Assembly (NCBI GenBank): GCA_965371245.1
Contig: CBDUXT010000159.1
Span: forward strand, 1 to 8,019
Source: CBDUXT01 sp965371245
Lineage (GTDB): Bacteria > Planctomycetota > Phycisphaerae > UBA1845
Length of the DNA: 8,019 nucleotides
Reading direction: 5' to 3'
Position numbers and translations under genes: made by a program
Shown here: positions 6,301-8,019 of the stretch, piece after piece
How positions within the stretch are numbered: the first letter of the stretch is position 1
Layout of the letters: the number at the start of each line of letters is the position of its first letter
Notes under the pieces: model-generated
The model's database searches: none
What the model was told of the DNA's origin: nothing
Seen by the model: only the letters and a program-made list of their open reading frames with translations

Positions 6301-7214
6301 ATGCGCCCGTCGCGGGCCATGTCGCGCAGCTTGATGAGCTGATCGAGATGCGACTCGCGCCGTGCGGCAAGGACCGCCAGCTTCTCGTCGATGTCGCGAC
6401 CATCTTTCGCGGACGAACCTTCGTCCAATCGATCGCGCACACTCCGCAGTTCCGCTTCCTGCTTGTCGAAAAACGCTTTCGGATCGGGGTGGACCGCCAC
6501 GGCCGTGTCGCCGAGCATCGTCTCGGGTCGCGTCGTCGCGATGATGACATGGTCCGGTTCGCCCGGCTTGGGGTCGATCACCGGATACTTGATGTGCCAG
6601 AAATGTCCTTTGACCGTTTCGTGGTAGACCTCGTCGTCGGAGACGGCTGTTTGAAGCTGCGTGTCCCAGTTGACCAGTCGCTTACCGCGAAAGATGAGCC
6701 CGTCACGAAAGAGGTTGAAGAACATTTCGCGGACGGCCGCCGCCAGCCCATCGTCGAGCGTGAAGCGAACGCGAGACCAATCGCATGAGCAGCCCATCGA
6801 CTTGAGTTGATCGATGATCCGCTTTTCATAGGCGTCTTTCCACGCCCAGATACGCTTGACGAGTTCCTCGCGACCCAGATCGTGGCGGCTCTTGCCCTCT
6901 TCGTCGCGGATGCGCCGCTCGACGACGGCCTGCGTTGCGATGCCTGCGTGATCGGTCCCCGGCTGCCACAGCGTGTTGAAGCCGCGCATGCGGTGATAGC
7001 GCACGAGGATGTCTTGTAGCGTGTTGTTCAGCGCATGACCCAGGTGCAGCGCGCCGGTTACGTTCGGCGGGGGGATCACGATCGTGAAGGTCTTGTCATG
7101 CGAGCGCCCGTCCGGCGTTGAGCAAAAGGCCGCGCACTCTTCCCAGAGCGCGGCGACCTCCGGTTCGACCGCGTGGGGATCGTACACCGTTTCCAAGACC
7201 GGGTTGTCGGGCAT
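3312..7214 (-). CDS. valS: valyl-tRNA synthetase interrupted in frame by a REP-associated transposase
   Basis: The product is 1,300 residues; bacterial ValS is usually about 880-950, and planctomycete forms are somewhat longer. It attaches valine to tRNA(Val) in the cytoplasm and edits mischarged threonine. The class I signatures are present: HLGH (57-60), the editing-domain segments TTRPETMLGDTAVAVHP (227-243) and ITPAHDDNDY (334-343), DWCISRQLWWGHRIPVW (701-717), MSKSKGN (857-863), the anticodon-binding region (about 970-1175) and a C-terminal coiled coil (about 1235-1297). Three insertions are visible. The first is a helical segment at about 246-303 inside the editing domain. The second is a REP-RAYT element translated as residues about 437-663. 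The third is a cysteine-rich segment with C901, C904, C937, C942 and C947 that resembles a zinc ribbon. The first and third resemble lineage features; the second is exceptional. The zinc cysteines usual before LSDQWF are replaced by GHSDRSKTEIQP. The ATG at 7214 was chosen because the family N-terminus (YDPHAVEPE) follows it, and because the longer frame to 7373 would translate a REP. The Shine-Dalgarno is weak. Confidence 0.95.
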   Translation of the reverse strand: MPDNPVLETVYDPHAVEPEVAALWEECAAFCSTPDGRSHDKTFTIVIPPPNVTGALHLGHALNNTLQDILVRYHRMRGFNTLWQPGTDHAGIATQAVVERRIRDEEGKSRHDLGREELVKRIWAWKDAYEKRIIDQLKSMGCSCDWSRVRFTLDDGLAAAVREMFFNLFRDGLIFRGKRLVNWDTQLQTAVSDDEVYHETVKGHFWHIKYPVIDPKPGEPDHVIIATTRPETMLGDTAVAVHPDPKAFFDKQEAELRSVRDRLDEGSSAKDGRDIDEKLAVLAARRESHLDQLIKLRDMARDGRMLTLPLVERRIPLIADEWADPTKGSGCVKITPAHDDNDYAVGLRHSLPMISVMTTDGKIATIVEPDGTPNRHSGTYEGLVFAGEGRQKVVTDLEARDLVHAREDRDIETGHSDRSKTEIQPFLSDQWFVKTGEAPEPRASARADSGPSNTPQTSPNSYPRTPNLAQGATLLTWTTYGSWLPGDQRGFVSRVPQAGGEHILHNAPGEPHYEDDPQLLSSALDKMKGLPVALTAEHATPIVATIAGACERHGIELLAVAVMGNHVHALCQSELHGRELLQILKGNLSRELNRRFTLGGSPRWWTKGGSRRRIKSGADLTAAIDYVKMQEHALASWSFDLDSGELVEVVESARAEARGSAHSTRPGLAQSAMDAVDDGRIKVFPPRYAKSYLDWLGEKRDWCISRQLWWGHRIPVWTSRREALPVRITELEGEWHELPIGRAAGDGTGATLDFRACRNEPSASDRAAMTSSRYVEEESVLDTWFSSALWPISTLGWPEETDHLKQYYPGSVLCTSRDIITNWVARMVMFGLYARGRIPFDHVYIHPKILDGRGETMSKSKGNGVDPVDVIHTHGADALRYSMTDMTTETQDIRMPVEYVCPHCGKLTDQPAALKAETQRRKSRGEKLDRKLQPADCPRVTCLNKPCGKEFATQWADAALKEELGFGRETSEKFDIGRNFCNKLWNAARYALMNLQGAACHTLDPAALPPEDRWILTGLSQTIRRYHECLASYQFSASVKILREFFWDSLCDWYIELTKPRLTATDDGAGASSAEAKQVLAFCLDQVLRLWHPTIPFITETIWQKLNHIAPTRGFPGVAELTTDTPLVLAPFPPLEGYPKLEDEPTAKVFAEIQEVVRAVRELRAQCDVSPRQKVTATVVLPEADKAAFEANAHIVLSMANVETLSVEPGAERPPNAGSITRGSLRVFVHDISDDQAERARTTKALAAIEKQIAGKESKLANERFIANAKPEVVEAERGRLTELIEERTSLEAHRAELGE
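5236..5264 (+). repeat. REP palindrome, C-terminal side of the RAYT insert
   Basis: A 29-bp REP with core CGCGGGCTTCAGCCCGCG (stem CGCGGGCT/AGCCCGCG, loop TC), flanked by GAGC on the left and CGGACTC on the right. It is the exact reverse complement of 5869-5897. In the valS reading direction it is translated as ESARAEARG (residues 651-659), an Ala/Arg-rich linker leading back into synthetase sequence at about PGLAQSAMDAV (666-676). Confidence 0.9.
5790..5806 (-). promoter_or_regulatory. candidate internal ribosome binding site and TTG start of the RAYT
   Basis: On the minus strand AAGGTG (5806-5801) lies 8 nt upstream of TTG (5792-5790), which is ValS codon 475 and falls exactly where RAYT proteins of this type begin (LLTWTTYG). 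This spacing is good for a Shine-Dalgarno site. It may be the native start of the transposase, kept after insertion. If used, the product would be RAYT fused to the C-terminal part of ValS, since no stop intervenes. This is an inference from position and spacing only. Confidence 0.4.
5869..5897 (-). repeat. REP palindrome, N-terminal side of the RAYT insert
   Basis: Exact inverted copy of the 5236-5264 REP. In the valS frame it reads EPRASARADS (residues 440-449). It follows the synthetase strand QPFLSDQWFVKT (424-435) after a few codons. The REP lies about 75 bp upstream of the candidate transposase start, the usual distance and orientation for a REP flanking its RAYT. Confidence 0.9.
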
Positions 7215-7275
7215 ATGTTCTCGCTTTCGCCGGGACGGTTTCTGACCGTGCGACCCGAGGCATACGCCTACACCC

Positions 7276-7313
7276 GAGCCGCAGGCTTCAGCCCGCGCGG
7301 ACCTCCCTGCGGC
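7276..7313 (+). repeat. third REP of the RAYT type, in the valS 5' leader
   Basis: Positions 7276-7302 match the REP at 5236-5262 at 26 of 27 bases. The one change (G to A at 7283) weakens the normal REP stem but creates GCCGCAGG (7278-7285), which pairs perfectly with CCTGCGGC (7306-7313). The leader RNA could therefore fold into an alternative 8-bp stem with a 20-nt loop. It lies about 60-100 nt upstream of the valS ATG and downstream of the candidate promoter, so it would be transcribed. Confidence 0.8.
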
Positions 7314-7388
7314 AACAGGTCTCCGAGGACCGTTCGTGCGATCCATAAGAATGAGAATCGACCAAGAGCGCACGGATCAAAAGAGAGG

Positions 7389-7416
7389 AATGTAGGCCGC
7401 GATTTTCAAAAGTCAA
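7389..7416 (-). promoter_or_regulatory. candidate sigma70-type promoter for valS
   Basis: Read on the minus strand, TTGACT (7416-7411) is followed after 16 bp by TACATT (7394-7389). The -35 box matches TTGACA at 5 of 6 and the -10 box matches TATAAT at 4 of 6. Transcription would start near 7382 and give a leader of about 165 nt that contains the REP at 7276-7313. No T-box or other leader element was recognised. Prediction by eye only. Confidence 0.4.
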
Positions 7417-7549
7417 CGGTCGATTCGTTCCGGGATGCGCGTGACAAAATCCGCGTCGGGCAGTTTTCAGCCCCGTAATCCCATGAACGGCTCTCTCCCG
7501 CCGGAGCAAATGATCTCCGACGTGAAAACATGCGTATTGGGAGACAGCC

Positions 7550-7842
7550 ATGAAAACGAGTCGAAACGCAGCACGGTTGGGTTGTGATGGCCATCGGCTG
7601 GTCAGCCGGATCACGGCCTGCGATAAGGACGGTCGCATCGTTTGGCGGCAGCGGCTCGAGCACGGCAACCGGGTTCGGCTGTGTAAGCAGTTGAGCGGTT
7701 GAGGGCTCGGCCCGCGGGAACACCGGTGATCCTGGAAGGAACGTTTGGCTGGGGCAGGCTCAGCGACAAGATGGACCTCGTGAAACGCGTGGTTCACATC
7801 CAGAACCGTCCCCATCCGAGGACGTTCCAACGTTCAATGTGA
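7550..7842 (+). pseudogene. IS110-family transposase remnant, frameshifted and truncated
   Basis: GGGAGA stands just before the ATG at 7550, which opens 50 codons (MKTSRNAARLGCDGHRLVSR ... CKQLSG) ending at TGA 7700-7702. The similarity resumes in another frame at 7705 with ARPAGTPVILEGTFGWGRLSDKM and runs to a stop at 7840-7842. Together these resemble the N-terminal RuvC-like DEDD domain of IS110-family transposases: the first acidic residue in GCDGH, and the glutamate in VILEGTFGWG. After about 7775 the resemblance is lost, and the serine-active C-terminal half is absent. It is therefore a dead 5' fragment. The family is recalled from memory. It is divergent from valS, and no bridge-RNA region can be assigned. 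Confidence 0.65.
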
Positions 7843-7880
7843 AGGCCGGCGGGATGTCCAGTGGCACGAAGGAAGGAACC

Positions 7881-8019
7881 GGGTGCGTGACAGTTTTGGC
7901 GGGCCGTGCAAAGCCATCTTGACGGCGCCACGCCGCGTCAGAGCCGTGGGCGCAAGCCCACGGACACGATACGAACAAGCACAGGGCTTCTACGATACCA
8001 GACCGGTCACAGGGCTCGC
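7881..8019 (-). repeat. 139-bp dispersed repeat, copy B (cut by the window edge)
   Basis: The reverse complement of this block matches 2859-2997 without gaps and with about nine mismatches. Its core palindrome is at 7944-7963 (CCGTGGGC, loop GCAA, GCCCACGG). The match is still running at 8019, so the repeat continues outside the window. It lies about 40 bp beyond the IS110 remnant, in inverted orientation to copy A, with valS between the two. Confidence 0.85.

Noticed and set aside
5970..6788. Plus-strand open frame opposite the ValS editing domain
   Set aside because: Antisense shadow; the minus strand has unmistakable ValS motifs here.
3312..7373. Longer valS reading frame starting at 7373
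   Set aside because: The extra 53 codons translate the leader REP and have no synthetase character; the family N-terminus begins right after the ATG at 7214.
7215..7388. T-box riboswitch upstream of valS
   Set aside because: No T-box consensus or terminator/antiterminator pair was seen, and T-boxes are not typical of this phylum.
7288..7830. Minus-strand open frame across the valS leader and IS110 remnant
   Set aside because: It runs antisense to the IS110 remnant and through the REP; composition is not protein-like.

Overview
This window looks like a GC-rich Planctomycetota chromosome, probably Phycisphaerae-like. Three things point there: a secreted M28 peptidase with DxNxNxxxDxxD-type calcium-binding repeats and a C-terminal 'TDVVxxLDKF ... 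DVTxxLDAF' module, a valyl-tRNA synthetase carrying planctomycete-style insertions, and many REP-type palindromes in the spacers. This is recognition from memory; no search was run.

Layout: (1) 1-586 is mostly non-coding. It may hold the 3' tail of a plus-strand gene, then two hairpins, a two-copy 68/69-bp tandem repeat and a paired-palindrome element. (2) 587-2557 (minus) encodes the exported M28 metallopeptidase. (3) 2558-3311 is a spacer filled with palindromic repeats of at least three kinds, including a 139-bp repeat that recurs inverted at 7881-8019. (4) 3312-7214 (minus) is valS. (5) 7215-7549 is the valS leader and promoter region and carries another REP. (6) 7550-7842 (plus) is a frameshifted remnant of an IS110-family transposase. 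(7) 7881-8019 is the second copy of the 139-bp repeat, cut by the window edge.

The standout observation is inside valS. A complete REP-associated tyrosine transposase (RAYT, Y1/HUH nuclease of the IS200-like superfamily), bracketed by two exact 29-bp inverted REPs, sits inside the synthetase gene. The whole 662-bp element is open in the valS frame. The predicted 1,300-residue protein is therefore ValS N-terminal half and editing domain, then REP-encoded linker, RAYT with intact HVH and Tyr, REP-encoded linker, then the rest of the ValS catalytic and anticodon-binding domains. The break falls between the 'LSDQWFVK' strand and the 'DWCISRQLWWGH' segment. A closely related REP also lies in the valS 5' leader, so the same repeat family has landed at this locus at least three times.

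The two intact genes do not form a functional pathway: both lie on the minus strand but are separated by the repeat-rich spacer. What unites the window is repeated colonisation by REP/BIME elements, their RAYT and an IS110 element around an essential housekeeping gene.
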